Of a stretch of 64,000 nt of DNA, positions 7,412-16,800 are shown in pieces. The DNA is from Clostridiales bacterium. GTDB lineage: Bacteria; Bacillota; Clostridia; Oscillospirales; Oscillospiraceae. The first letter of the stretch is position 1; each line of letters starts with the position of its first letter. The stretch spans positions 1 through 64,000 of the forward strand of contig SFGJ01000002.1 in assembly GCA_004557655.1 (NCBI GenBank), read 5' to 3'. The notes under the pieces are model-generated. The model was not told the origin of the DNA, did not search any database, and was given only the letters and a program-made list of their open reading frames with translations. The translations under genes and the position numbers were made by a program.

Positions 7412-8170
7412 ATGATCATTTTCGACCATGTATCCAAAGTATATCCCAACGGCACAGTGGGTCTGGATGATGTAAATCTAACCATTCAAGACGGCGAGTT
7501 TGTGGCCATCATCGGCCGATCCGGCGCAGGCAAGTCCACGCTGCTGCGGTCTATGAACCGAATGCATCAGATTACCTCCGGCACACTGACGGTAAACGGC
7601 ACCGATGTCAGCACCCTGTCCGGCAAGAGTCTGCGCCGGTTCCGCCGGGGCATCGGCATGGTGTTCCAGTCTTTCAACCTGGTGACCCGTACCACCGTGA
7701 TCAAGAATGTGCTGTCCGCCTGCGTGCCGGATATGCCCTTCTGGCGGGTGCTGCTGGGGGTGTTCCGGAAAGAGGACAAGATCAAGGCACTGGAATCCCT
7801 GGACAAGGTGGGCATTCTGGACAAGGCCTATATGCGGGCCGATCAGCTCTCCGGCGGCCAGCAGCAGCGAGTGGCGCTGGCCCGTACGCTGACCCAGGAT
7901 CCCCGAATCATTCTGGCAGATGAACCGGTGGCAGCTCTCGACCCAGTCACAGCCAAACAGGTGATGCAGGACTTTGTTCGCATCAACCGGGAGATGGGCA
8001 TCTCCATTCTGCTGAACATCCATCATGTGGAGCTGGCACTGGAGTATGCCAATCGCATCATCGGTATCCGCGCCGGCAAGATCGTCTATGACGGCCCATC
8101 CGCCAATGTAAATCAGAAGGTGCTGGACGCGATCTACGGTGACGACAGCAAGGCGGAGGCAAGCCTATGA
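7412..8170 (+). CDS. phnC: PhnC-type ATPase of the ABC importer
   Basis: 252 residues from ATG 7412, chosen for the AGGAGAAGAGGAA ribosome site; the frame is open further upstream through the hairpin. Walker A GRSGAGKST at 35-43, Q-loop in MVFQSF (about 83-88), signature LSGGQ at 146-150, Walker B IILADE at 167-171 and the switch histidine in LNIHHVE. It powers import through the two permeases PhnE. The stop overlaps the start of the first permease gene (ATGA at 8167-8170). Confidence 0.9.
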   Translation: MIIFDHVSKVYPNGTVGLDDVNLTIQDGEFVAIIGRSGAGKSTLLRSMNRMHQITSGTLTVNGTDVSTLSGKSLRRFRRGIGMVFQSFNLVTRTTVIKNVLSACVPDMPFWRVLLGVFRKEDKIKALESLDKVGILDKAYMRADQLSGGQQQRVALARTLTQDPRIILADEPVAALDPVTAKQVMQDFVRINREMGISILLNIHHVELALEYANRIIGIRAGKIVYDGPSANVNQKVLDAIYGDDSKAEASL

Positions 8171-8988
8171 ACCTGTACGACCGTCTGTTCAAGCCCCGCC
8201 GGTATACGCTGCCCAGCGGCACGGTGGTGGAGGAAAAGCGCAGCCGTGCGCCGCTGATCTTGCTGGTCGTGCTGGCGCTGGGTGCGCTGTCTGTTTATGT
8301 CACCGGCTTCGATTTTGCGGTGCTGGTGAAGAAGGGCAGCAAATTCTTTGATATTCTCAAGGCCATGATCCCGCCCAATACCGGGTATCTGGCTAAAATT
8401 TGGCAGCCGTTGTGGGACACCATCAAGATGTCCTTTCTGGGCTCCTTTGTAGGTGCGGTGCTTGCCATCCCCTTCGCCATCGCCGCAGCCAGCAACATTG
8501 TGACCAATCGTGTGGTGGTGTTTATTGTTCGGCTGTTCCTCAGTTTGGTGCGGACGCTGCCCACGCTGGTGTGCGCTCTGATCGCCACCTATATCTTCGG
8601 CTTGGGCACCATGGCAGGCACCTGTGCCATTGCGGTGTTCACCTTCGCCTATGTGGGCAAGCAGCTTTTTGAGATCATCGAAACGGTGGACATGGGGCCC
8701 TATGAGGCCATGGAGGCCCTGGGAGCCACGCGACTGCGGGCATTTACCACCGCGGTTTTCCCCCAAGTGCTGCCCACCTATCTGTCTGTGTCCCTGTTCT
8801 GTCTGGAGGGAAATGTGCGTTATGCCTCTATTTTGGGCTATGTGGGTGCGGGCGGTTTGGGCCTTATTATGAATGAAAAGATCGGCTGGCGGGAATACGA
8901 CAGCCTTGGCATGATCCTGATCGTCCTGTTCGTGGCGGTAATGGCCATTGAAGGAATCAGCCACTGGCTACGCAAGCGTTTGACGTAA
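8167..8988 (+). CDS. phnE: PhnE-type permease, first subunit
   Basis: 273 residues with about six hydrophobic segments and the conserved permease loop around EAMEALGATRLRAFTTAVFPQ, which docks on the ATPase, followed by GYVGAGGLGL typical of PhnE. Start overlaps the phnC stop by four bases. It forms the membrane channel with the second permease encoded next. Confidence 0.88.
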   Translation: MNLYDRLFKPRRYTLPSGTVVEEKRSRAPLILLVVLALGALSVYVTGFDFAVLVKKGSKFFDILKAMIPPNTGYLAKIWQPLWDTIKMSFLGSFVGAVLAIPFAIAAASNIVTNRVVVFIVRLFLSLVRTLPTLVCALIATYIFGLGTMAGTCAIAVFTFAYVGKQLFEIIETVDMGPYEAMEALGATRLRAFTTAVFPQVLPTYLSVSLFCLEGNVRYASILGYVGAGGLGLIMNEKIGWREYDSLGMILIVLFVAVMAIEGISHWLRKRLT

Positions 8989-8997
8989 GGAGGCATT

Positions 8998-9807
8998 ATG
9001 GAACAGAAAATTCAAAAGGCCTATGCCTCCGCGCCGAAAACGTGGCTTTGGCAGCTTCTTGCCGCCTTTATCGTGGTTTGCCTGCTGGCCTGGTCCGGTA
9101 CGGCGGTACGCATCAGCACGCCCACCAGCAACGGCCTTGAGGTGGCGAAAAATATCCTCTCCGGTATATTCCAACCCTCCGGCAAGCTGCTGTTCACGCT
9201 GGGCACCAACGGCGTGCCCTACCTGTTGCTGGAGACCTTCTGTATTGCTTTTCTGGGCACCATTGTGGGGGCGGTGATCTCCCTGCCCCTGTCCTTCATC
9301 TCCGCCAGCAATCTGGTGCCCCGGCCTATCGCCCTGATCGGCCGGGTGATCATTGCCGCCATCCGCACCATCCCTGCTTTTGTATATGGCCTGATGTTCA
9401 TCCGCGTCACCGGCCCCGGACCCTTTGCGGGGCTTCTCACCATGTCCCTGTGTTCCATCGGCATGGTCTCCAAGATGTTCATCGAGAGCATTGAAGATCT
9501 GGACAAGCGTATTCTGGAATCTCTGGATGCGGCAGGCTGTACCACCTTCCAGAAGATCCGTTACGGTATTCTGCCCCAACTGACGGCGGACTTTACCTCC
9601 ACCATCATCTACCGTTTCGACATGAACCTGCGTGACGCCACGGTACTGGGACTGGTGGGCGCAGGTGGTATCGGCGCACCGCTGATCTTTGCCATGAGTT
9701 CCTATCGCTGGAATGAGGTGGGAGCCATTCTGCTGGGTCTGATCGTTCTGGTGCTGATCATCGAATGGATCTCCTCCGGGATCCGCGTCAAACTGGCACG
9801 GGGGTGA
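8998..9807 (+). CDS. phnE: PhnE-type permease, second subunit
   Basis: 269 residues, about six membrane segments, with the coupling loop ILESLDAAGCTTFQKIRYGILPQ and a GLVGAGGIGAPL stretch, the same order as in the first permease. AAGGAGG stands ahead of ATG 8998. Two separate PhnE genes rather than one is a common arrangement in Firmicutes phosphonate-type importers and implies a heterodimeric channel. Confidence 0.88.
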   Translation: MEQKIQKAYASAPKTWLWQLLAAFIVVCLLAWSGTAVRISTPTSNGLEVAKNILSGIFQPSGKLLFTLGTNGVPYLLLETFCIAFLGTIVGAVISLPLSFISASNLVPRPIALIGRVIIAAIRTIPAFVYGLMFIRVTGPGPFAGLLTMSLCSIGMVSKMFIESIEDLDKRILESLDAAGCTTFQKIRYGILPQLTADFTSTIIYRFDMNLRDATVLGLVGAGGIGAPLIFAMSSYRWNEVGAILLGLIVLVLIIEWISSGIRVKLARG

Positions 9808-9810
9808 ACC

Positions 9811-11328
9811 ATGGAAACGAAACGCTTTACCATCTATTTCACCTCTGACCTCCACGGTTATATCTACCCCACTGACTACCGCAGCCGGGAGGCGCGGGAC
9901 ATCGGCCTGTTCAAATGCGCCAGTCAGTTCCATAAGGACGGCAACACCCTCATCATCGACGGCGGCGACATCCTGCAGGGCTCTCCCCTGGGGGCTTTCT
10001 GCCACGATACGCTGGGCGATGCCAGCCGTTTTGCCGAGATGATGAACCGCTGCGGCTATGACTATGTAACGCTGGGCAACCATGACTTCAACTACGGTAT
10101 GTCCTATCTGGACACCTATCTCAATGCCCTCCGCGCCCGCTGCGTTTGCGAGAATGTCCGGTGGGACGATGCGGGCGTTCGCTTCCCCGCCCGTATCCAT
10201 ACGCTGGAAAACGGCCTGCGGATCGGCATCGTGGGCATTGTCACCGACTATGTAAACATCTGGGAGCGGCCGGAGCATCTGTCCGGCATCACCATCAGCG
10301 ATCCCCTCCTCGCCGCCCGGGCGGCGCTGGAGACGCTGAGAGGACAGGTAGACATAACATTGGGCATCTATCACGGCGGCTTTGAGCGGGATCTTGCCAC
10401 AGGCCGCGTGCTGTCCTCCACCCACGAAAACGTGGCCTACCGACTGTGTCAGGAATTGGATTTCGATATCCTGCTGACGGGTCATCAGCACATGACCGTC
10501 CACGGCCAGACGCTAAACGGCACTTTCGTGGTGCAGCCCGCCGACCGGGGGCAGGAGTTTCTCCGGGTTGAGGCCGCAGTCTCCGGCACGGAGAAGCGAT
10601 TCACCAGCGAAACCATCTCCGCCGGCGGCGATTGCCGTCGGGAATGGCTGGAGGAGTTTGCCGGCATGGAACATGGTGCCCAGAATTGGCTGGATCAGGT
10701 GGTGGGCCACCTGCCCAGGCCCCTGCAGCCGGATACGCCGCTGCATATGGCAGCGGAGGGTAGCGGCCTACCCGACCTGTTCAACGCGGTGCAGCTCTGG
10801 GCCAGCGGAGCGCAGCTGTCGGCCGCCAGCCTGGCCAACGACGTGGCGGGACTACCCCAGGTAGTGCGGCGGAGGGATCTGTTGATCGCCTATCCATACA
10901 CCAACACATTATCAGTGCTTCAAATCACCGGGGCGGTTCTGCGGCAGGCACTGGAACGCAGCGCCGAGTACTTTACCCGGAACGACGACGGTTCTCTGCG
11001 GGTCTCCGACTGTTTTCTGGAGCCGAAGGTGGAACATTACAACTACGACTACTATGCCGGGGTGTCTTATACCTATGATATCTCCCGCCCGGTAGGTCAG
11101 CGGGTGACTTCACTGACCGTGGCGGGAACACCGGTAAAGGCGGACGATGTGTTCACCATCTGTCTGAACAGCTATCGTGCCAGCGGCACCGGTGGATACG
11201 GTTGCTATGTAGGATGCCCCGTAGTGCGGGAGATCGGCACCGAGATGTCCGACCTGCTTCTGGAGTACTTCAAGCAGTACGGCGATGTAATGCCGGATAT
11301 CCACAGCAATTTTCGGGTTCTGTCATAA
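9811..11328 (+). CDS. 5'-nucleotidase / cyclic phosphodiesterase family metallophosphoesterase
   Basis: 505 residues. Metallophosphoesterase motifs are intact: D13-x-H15 in FTSDLHG, GGD at 51-53, GNHD at 89-92 and GHQH near 228. The second half (about 320-500) matches the 5'-nucleotidase C-terminal substrate-binding domain (for example SYRASGTGGYG). No signal peptide is visible, unlike most family members, so it probably acts in the cytosol on what the importer brings in. The start at 9811 is three bases after the permease stop. A substrate such as a nucleotide, cyclic nucleotide or other organophosphate would tie regulator, importer and enzyme together as a phosphate-scavenging unit; this is inference. 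Confidence 0.85.
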   Translation: METKRFTIYFTSDLHGYIYPTDYRSREARDIGLFKCASQFHKDGNTLIIDGGDILQGSPLGAFCHDTLGDASRFAEMMNRCGYDYVTLGNHDFNYGMSYLDTYLNALRARCVCENVRWDDAGVRFPARIHTLENGLRIGIVGIVTDYVNIWERPEHLSGITISDPLLAARAALETLRGQVDITLGIYHGGFERDLATGRVLSSTHENVAYRLCQELDFDILLTGHQHMTVHGQTLNGTFVVQPADRGQEFLRVEAAVSGTEKRFTSETISAGGDCRREWLEEFAGMEHGAQNWLDQVVGHLPRPLQPDTPLHMAAEGSGLPDLFNAVQLWASGAQLSAASLANDVAGLPQVVRRRDLLIAYPYTNTLSVLQITGAVLRQALERSAEYFTRNDDGSLRVSDCFLEPKVEHYNYDYYAGVSYTYDISRPVGQRVTSLTVAGTPVKADDVFTICLNSYRASGTGGYGCYVGCPVVREIGTEMSDLLLEYFKQYGDVMPDIHSNFRVLS

Positions 11329-11343
11329 AAAACAACAAACTGG

Positions 11344-11365
11344 CCGGCATAGTTTTACTTGCCGG
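11344..11365 (+). terminator. Weak hairpin after the 5'-nucleotidase gene
   Basis: CCGGCA at 11344-11349 pairs with TGCCGG at 11360-11365 around a T-rich loop, 16 bases after the stop. It lacks a proper T-run, so termination here is likely incomplete. The rest of 11,366-11,525 shows nothing I can name. Confidence 0.4.
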
Positions 11366-11525
11366 ACTACCCTTTAGATTGCAGTTTCCGTATCGTTGGC
11401 ACGAACGCTACCTGTTTTGTTGACAACGGGCACCATTCGCGAAAGCGGGAAGTAAGCAAATCGCTTGCGAGTCCAGTCATATCAGTGATTTTAAGCGATT
11501 AAAAAAACAAAACACACCCGTGATT

Positions 11526-11586
11526 TGAAACGCACCCCATTTGTTAGATAGTATATCATACTGCCTAACAAATGGGGTGCGTTTCA
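11526..11586. repeat. Perfect 21-bp inverted repeat between convergent genes
   Basis: Arms 11526-11546 and 11566-11586 are perfect 21-base complements; the 19-base loop itself holds AGTAT/ATACT. It lies between the plus-strand nucleotidase and the minus-strand flavoprotein and could act as a terminator for both, though neither side has a clear T-run. It could also be a small palindromic element. Confidence 0.7.
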
Positions 11587-11619
11587 TTCCTCAGAGTTTG
11601 CTCTTTCCTTTTACAGATT

Positions 11620-12654
11620 TCAGGACTGCACCATCTGCCGGGCAAAGGCTCGGGCGCGCGTTTCTATGCCCGGCAGCTTCACAAGGCTTCCCCGCTCATT
11701 GGCTGTTTCCAGCAGGCAGAAGTGGGGCGGCAGAAAAAAGGATTTGTTCATATTCAGCGCGGAGATCAACTGTCTTGCCAGCAGGTCGCCGCCGGAATAG
11801 CCGGAAACCACCAGGCCAAACAGACGCTTACCGTAGAAGCGCTGCTGACGAAACAAGGCTGTAAGACGGTTGACGCAGGCGGTGAGGTTGGCGGAAAGGG
11901 CGTCATTATAGTTGGCGCAGAGCATCACCAGCGCGTCGCAGCGGCGCACGGCGGGATAAACCTCCTCCACCATAGGGCCGCCGTAAAAGCAGCTTCCCTG
12001 CTCGCCGAAATGCAGGCAAGCAGTATAGCTGCAGCCGTTGCAGTCCGGGACGGTGCCATTGCGCAGGCCCAGCTCCTGCACCTCGATTTCACCGGGCAGC
12101 TCCTTGCGCACAAGCTCCCAGAAGGCCAAAGTGTTGGAGGTACTGCGCTGGGAGGCGTGCAGAGCCAGAATATGGCGGATGGGAGCGGGCTGCTGCCAGT
12201 GCTCCAGCCGCTCCGCAAGCTCCCGAACGGCGGCATGAAAGGCGGTCTGCTCGTCCACGCCGCTGATCTGGGCCTGTACCCGGAAATTACGCAAGGAGCC
12301 GGTGGCCTCCACCAGCGGCCGTCCCAAAAAGGCGCAGGCCGCCTGATTGGCAGCAAACACCATGTCCCGGGCCACATCCTTTGTGTAAAACTCGCCCACT
12401 CCGGTGACCACAACGCCGGCCACACATCCCGAAAGCAGATGGCTGTCCCGCCGCAGGCGGGAGAGCATCCGGTAATACGCCTCGTTGCAGCCGCCCTCGT
12501 CCAGTGCCACGGCAAAAAGCAGCCGCCGGCCCTGCAGGGCATTCATGCCGTCATCGGGATCCACAAATTCGCTGCCCGGTGGAAGCAGTGTCTCGAGCAT
12601 TGCCCGCAGGGCACCGCTATATGCATTTTCGGGCAGAAGCACGGTAAGTGACAT
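11620..12654 (-). CDS. Two-domain flavodoxin-fold protein, iron-sulfur flavoprotein-like
   Basis: About 344 residues. The second half (from about 160) is an NADPH-dependent FMN reductase/flavodoxin domain: an FMN phosphate loop in HASQRSTSNT, then a cysteine cluster (DCNGCSYTACLHF and a Cys 10 residues on) of the type seen in clostridial iron-sulfur flavoproteins, and AVRRCDALVMLCANYND. The first half (LLFAVALDEGG to SLRNF) looks like a degenerate second flavodoxin fold. I prefer the ATG at 12654 because AAGGGA stands six bases ahead; an ATG at 12660 lies directly on that site. Last gene of a three-gene operon with a dehydrogenase-like protein and a giant fusion enzyme; likely an electron-transfer partner. 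Confidence 0.7.
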   Translation of the reverse strand: MSLTVLLPENAYSGALRAMLETLLPPGSEFVDPDDGMNALQGRRLLFAVALDEGGCNEAYYRMLSRLRRDSHLLSGCVAGVVVTGVGEFYTKDVARDMVFAANQAACAFLGRPLVEATGSLRNFRVQAQISGVDEQTAFHAAVRELAERLEHWQQPAPIRHILALHASQRSTSNTLAFWELVRKELPGEIEVQELGLRNGTVPDCNGCSYTACLHFGEQGSCFYGGPMVEEVYPAVRRCDALVMLCANYNDALSANLTACVNRLTALFRQQRFYGKRLFGLVVSGYSGGDLLARQLISALNMNKSFFLPPHFCLLETANERGSLVKLPGIETRARAFARQMVQS

Positions 12655-12669
12655 GCACATTCCCTTCTT

Positions 12670-13899
12670 TCAGTCAATGGCCCGCAGCTTGGCCTCTGTT
12701 CCCCGCAGGCGGGCAAGCAGGGCTTTGGGCAGCGGCAGGCGCTCAAATTCTATACCGAACGCAGTCGCACGGTTGCGTCCGCCCATAAACACGCCTCCCA
12801 GATATGCAGACGAATAGTGCCACTGTCCCCGCAGGCACAGCAGCAGACTCAGCGCGCCGGAGGAAAGAGCCGGGGCCACATAGGGCTTGAATCCCATGCG
12901 GCGCATTTCCAGATTGGCGTGAGCGGTCAGCTCCGTCAGCTCCCGGGACAGGGCGTCGTCATACCGCGTGATGGAATTGGCGAGGACCAGATCCTCCCCG
13001 TGGGGACCGAAGCTGCGTCCATCCGTCAGAAAATCGGCAAAGCGGGGGTTCTTTTTCGCGTAATAGGCTGCCCGGGCGTTCATAACGCCCAGACCGAAGC
13101 CCCGCACCTGATGGGGGAAAAGGCCCATGTTGTCCGGCTCCCCGCTTTCTCCGCGGTTACTCTCCAGCAGCACCGCCCGGCACAAGGGATCCACCGGGTC
13201 GCTGACCACACAGAACAGCCCTTTATACCGGGCGCTGCGGGCCTTTTTTGCATACAGCACCGCCAGTTCCCGGTTGAGCTGATACTGGGCCATGCGGACA
13301 TCGCCGTCCTTCACGGCCGCGTCGGGGACAAATCGGGAAGCGCAGAAGAGAAACACATCTCCCGCGAAGAGCTCCTCCGGAGAGATCACCTCCACGGGAG
13401 GCATCGTGTCATAAGGGGCAGGGAGATTGATCTGATTCAACTCAAATTCCCAGCGCTGAGCTACATTTTCCCGCAGGTCGCAGATGCCAATGGAGGAGAT
13501 CACATCACCGCCCAGCAGCCGCAGTCCCGTGAGCAGCGTGCTGCCCACATCGCCCAGAGCCAGAAGATTGACCCGGAATTTTTGCTGCCGGGGAGGGAGA
13601 GTAAGCAGTTCCTCCCAGCGTGGATGCAACCGATTGACTGCCCTCACACGGCCGTCACGGATGGCTGCCGCAAGCTCCGCCGGGATCTCCGGCGCAGGGG
13701 TGAGGGCGTCCAGCGTTTCCACACCCTCCCGGTCTGTCAGCAGGGCGGCGTCTGTCACGGGGAAAGTCTCCCGTCCCATAAGGGGCGTCCGGGCAAAGAG
13801 GAAAATCACCTCTCCGGCTGCCGGGAGGGCGGAGAGCTTTTCATAGGGCAGCACCTCCCGGGCGCAGAGAGTGTGGCCCCGGTAAAGATAGTAGTTCAT
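12670..13899 (-). CDS. Lactate/malate-dehydrogenase-like protein with N-terminal extension
   Basis: 409 residues. After an unassigned 105-residue N-terminus comes a Rossmann domain (NLLALGDVGSTLLTGL, 111-126, then CDL at 140-142) and blocks in the order of the LDH/MDH family: VVSDPVDPLCRAVLL (231-245), HQVRGFGLGVMNARAAYY (263-280), and FGPHGEDLV (297-305), where His300 aligns with the catalytic histidine. Sequence around these blocks differs from ordinary LDH, so the substrate is probably different. Its start overlaps the stop of the giant upstream gene by four bases and the flavoprotein gene follows 15 bases on, so the three are one operon. Confidence 0.7.
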   Translation of the reverse strand: MNYYLYRGHTLCAREVLPYEKLSALPAAGEVIFLFARTPLMGRETFPVTDAALLTDREGVETLDALTPAPEIPAELAAAIRDGRVRAVNRLHPRWEELLTLPPRQQKFRVNLLALGDVGSTLLTGLRLLGGDVISSIGICDLRENVAQRWEFELNQINLPAPYDTMPPVEVISPEELFAGDVFLFCASRFVPDAAVKDGDVRMAQYQLNRELAVLYAKKARSARYKGLFCVVSDPVDPLCRAVLLESNRGESGEPDNMGLFPHQVRGFGLGVMNARAAYYAKKNPRFADFLTDGRSFGPHGEDLVLANSITRYDDALSRELTELTAHANLEMRRMGFKPYVAPALSSGALSLLLCLRGQWHYSSAYLGGVFMGGRNRATAFGIEFERLPLPKALLARLRGTEAKLRAID

Positions 13900-16800
13900 T
13901 CCTTTTCCTCCCTGTGGTCTGAGTGCATCCGACGGAGCAGTTCAATGTCATCCTCCAGATAAGTGGACGCCGCGCGGCTGAGATCATAGGTCATACAGCT
14001 CCCCTTATCGGGGCACAGCGGCAGGATCACCGCTTCCCGCAGACGGCTGAGAGTCAGATTGCGGGCAAAGGCCCGGCGGTACTCCGTTTCCAAAGCCAGC
14101 AGGATGTTGCGGGCATTTTCAAGGCAGCACAGGCTCAGCTCCCACACGGTGTCCGGATCCAGAGGCGTGAACTCCGGCAGGGAGTAGGGTAAAATGCGGT
14201 TCACAGAGGGATGCAGGCCGCCGTCCGGCCGCTCGCTGCGTCGGACGGTATCGCCGCCGATGAAGGGATAGAGGGTGGATTCCACGAAACGCATACGGAG
14301 GTTGGGCAGGTAATATGCGCCCTCCACATCGTAGCCCAGCTGCTCCATCAGATCCCGTCCGGTCCCGGTGAGGTAGCCCACCAGCACTTTTTTCACTTTG
14401 GTATCGGTCTTGCGCAGCAGCGGGTTCAGCCGGCGGATACGCTTGCCGTCGTGGAGCATATCGTCCACCAGAATGACGGGTCGGTCAAAGGCCCGGATGG
14501 TGCGCACCTGATCCTCCAGAGGGGAATAGTCGGGATAGGCCTCAATAGAGTACGAGGACAGATCCGGCTCATATACCTTGTCGGTGCGTAGGGTCTTGGT
14601 CACCGTGTTGGGCACGATGACACCGCGCATCAGCTTCCCGTAGGGCACGCAGATATCGGGGCCCAGACGCCGGGGGTTGGTCGGCTCCTCGGGCACACCG
14701 TTGCACGCGGTAATGCGCCGGAGCAGGCGGTGATAGATCACGCCGGCGGACAGGCTCAGCACCAGGCTTCCCGGCTGCAGCTTGGTCAGCGTCTTCTGCA
14801 GCCGCCGGTGAGCCGCCGCAACGGCCGACACCACGGCCGGCGCCGCGGAAAGGGGCGGCTTGATAGTAGTACTGACATTGTTGCTTAATATGATGGGGCA
14901 GCGCATATCCACTGTCAGGGCAGTACACCCGCCGATCTCCGGAATGCCTACAAAACCCTGCAAACTCAGCAGCTCCCGTACCCAGGGATCAGAAAAACCG
15001 CGGAAGGGGCTGTAGAGGGCATATGTGTATTCCCGGCCCAGAGCCAGCGTCAGCACCTCCGTCAGCAGCAGCTGGCCCAGTTCACCCTGCTGGGCTGTGC
15101 GGGGCACAAACAATCCGCTCACCAGCAGGGTCCGTCCGCCTGCGTTCTGCCGCACAAAGGCGGCCAGCTCGGCACTGCCCAGCCGGGAGAAAAGATGCTG
15201 CGAGTCCATGCAGCAATAGCTGGCGGCACCGAGAACAGCATTTTTCTGGCCGTAACATACCAAGAGCACATCGTCGCCGCTGCGGCGCAGCTCGTTAAGA
15301 AGGTCCTTTGCCCCGTCCGAAGAAGTCACCTGCTCAAACACGCGGAGCAGGCGCGCGTCATCAGCGGCGCAGGGAATAAAGTCCAGCTCCTCCGTCCGCA
15401 GCAGAGGCTTGTCCAAAGGCTCGCGGAGATAGAGGCTGTGGCGGTAAATAAATTCCTGAGCCACAGGGTCAATGAGATGGGATATATCCCGGTTGGCGTC
15501 CACAGCCTCCCGGATCCGGGTGGAACTGATATCCTCCAATTGTTCCGGAAGGGTCAGCTCCAGGACATTGCCGGTTATGCAGCTGTAATCGGCGGCGCCG
15601 TCTGCCCCCGCCCGGCGGAAGATCACATGGTCAAAGCCGTGGATGGAATCCGGTTCCGGGGGGTTTTGATAAGAGGAAGCATGGGCCACCACGTCACTAC
15701 CCACCACGATGGAGACCGGTCGGCCGGGAAACGCGCGGCGGAGCTGACGCAGATTTTGGGGGTTGGCAATATTGACCGGGAAATCCTCCGGAAAGATGTG
15801 CACATGAAATTGATCCGCCACAGACATGGCAGCGATCTCCCGGCGAATGCGGTAGGGCTGGGTGCGCTTGGACCAGGAGAACTCGTCCACCGCCAGCAGC
15901 ACATCAAACCCGGCGTCCCGGATGGCGCAGACGATTCCCTTGTGAGACAGCGTAAACGGGTCAAAGGTGCCGGGGAAAAAGGCTACCGGACGGGGAGGAT
16001 CAAACGGGATACCTCCGCGGAGGAGCTCCTGCTCCACCAGAAAACGGTACAGCTTTCCCAGCATGGCTGCGCGGTAATAAAAGCTTAGGCCGCTTTCACA
16101 TTCTTCCGCGCACAGGGACAGAATACGCCGCACTGTGAGCCGGAGAGCCCGGCGCTTCTGGTCTTCATCCAGCACGGAAGAGCCGAAGACATATCGGCCC
16201 AAAAGATACATCGCCTCCTGACGCGTTCCGGACTCGATGCCTGCCGTACCCTTCATCAGCATGCCCAGCAGCCGCTGCGCGCGCAGATGACTGCTCTCAC
16301 CCTCTTGAGGAAAGCGGTCATAGTAGTCTGCATACGACTCCAAAAGCACTGCCACGGTGTCCAAAGCGGAGTCCACGATGTGCTCCTCTGAGGAGGAGAG
16401 TGACGCGGTCAGACCGGACAGGATCTCCTCCAGTTGTTCCGGCGGCAGCCACAGGGCAAAGCGGCCCAAATATTCGGGAATATATTTGGTGAATTCCTGC
16501 TGCCCCAGCTCCAGACCGCGGCAAAGCTCTACCGCGATCTCATTTCGCTGGTCCACGCTCAGCAGCGGAGCAAGCTCCAGCAGCGCCGCGCCGGCGCTGT
16601 GGCGGACGGTCACCCGGTCGCTGACCTTGATGAGGTTTGAAAAATGCGCGGCGATATGCAGCATCTGGGTGCCGCCCATGCGGGCGTGCTCTGTCAGCAG
16701 GAGTATGTTGACCCGCTTGATGATCCAGGGCGTGGCGGTTTTCAGATTATCCAGGAATATTTCCGAGATAGTCTCATCCGGCAGACACATGGGCTCCTGG

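Noticed and set aside
8968..10503. 511-codon minus-strand open frame
   Set aside because: Antisense to the second permease and the 5'-nucleotidase, which have clear motifs and good ribosome sites.
11572..12651. 359-codon plus-strand open frame
   Set aside because: Antisense to the flavoprotein; its start falls in the palindrome and no family features are present.
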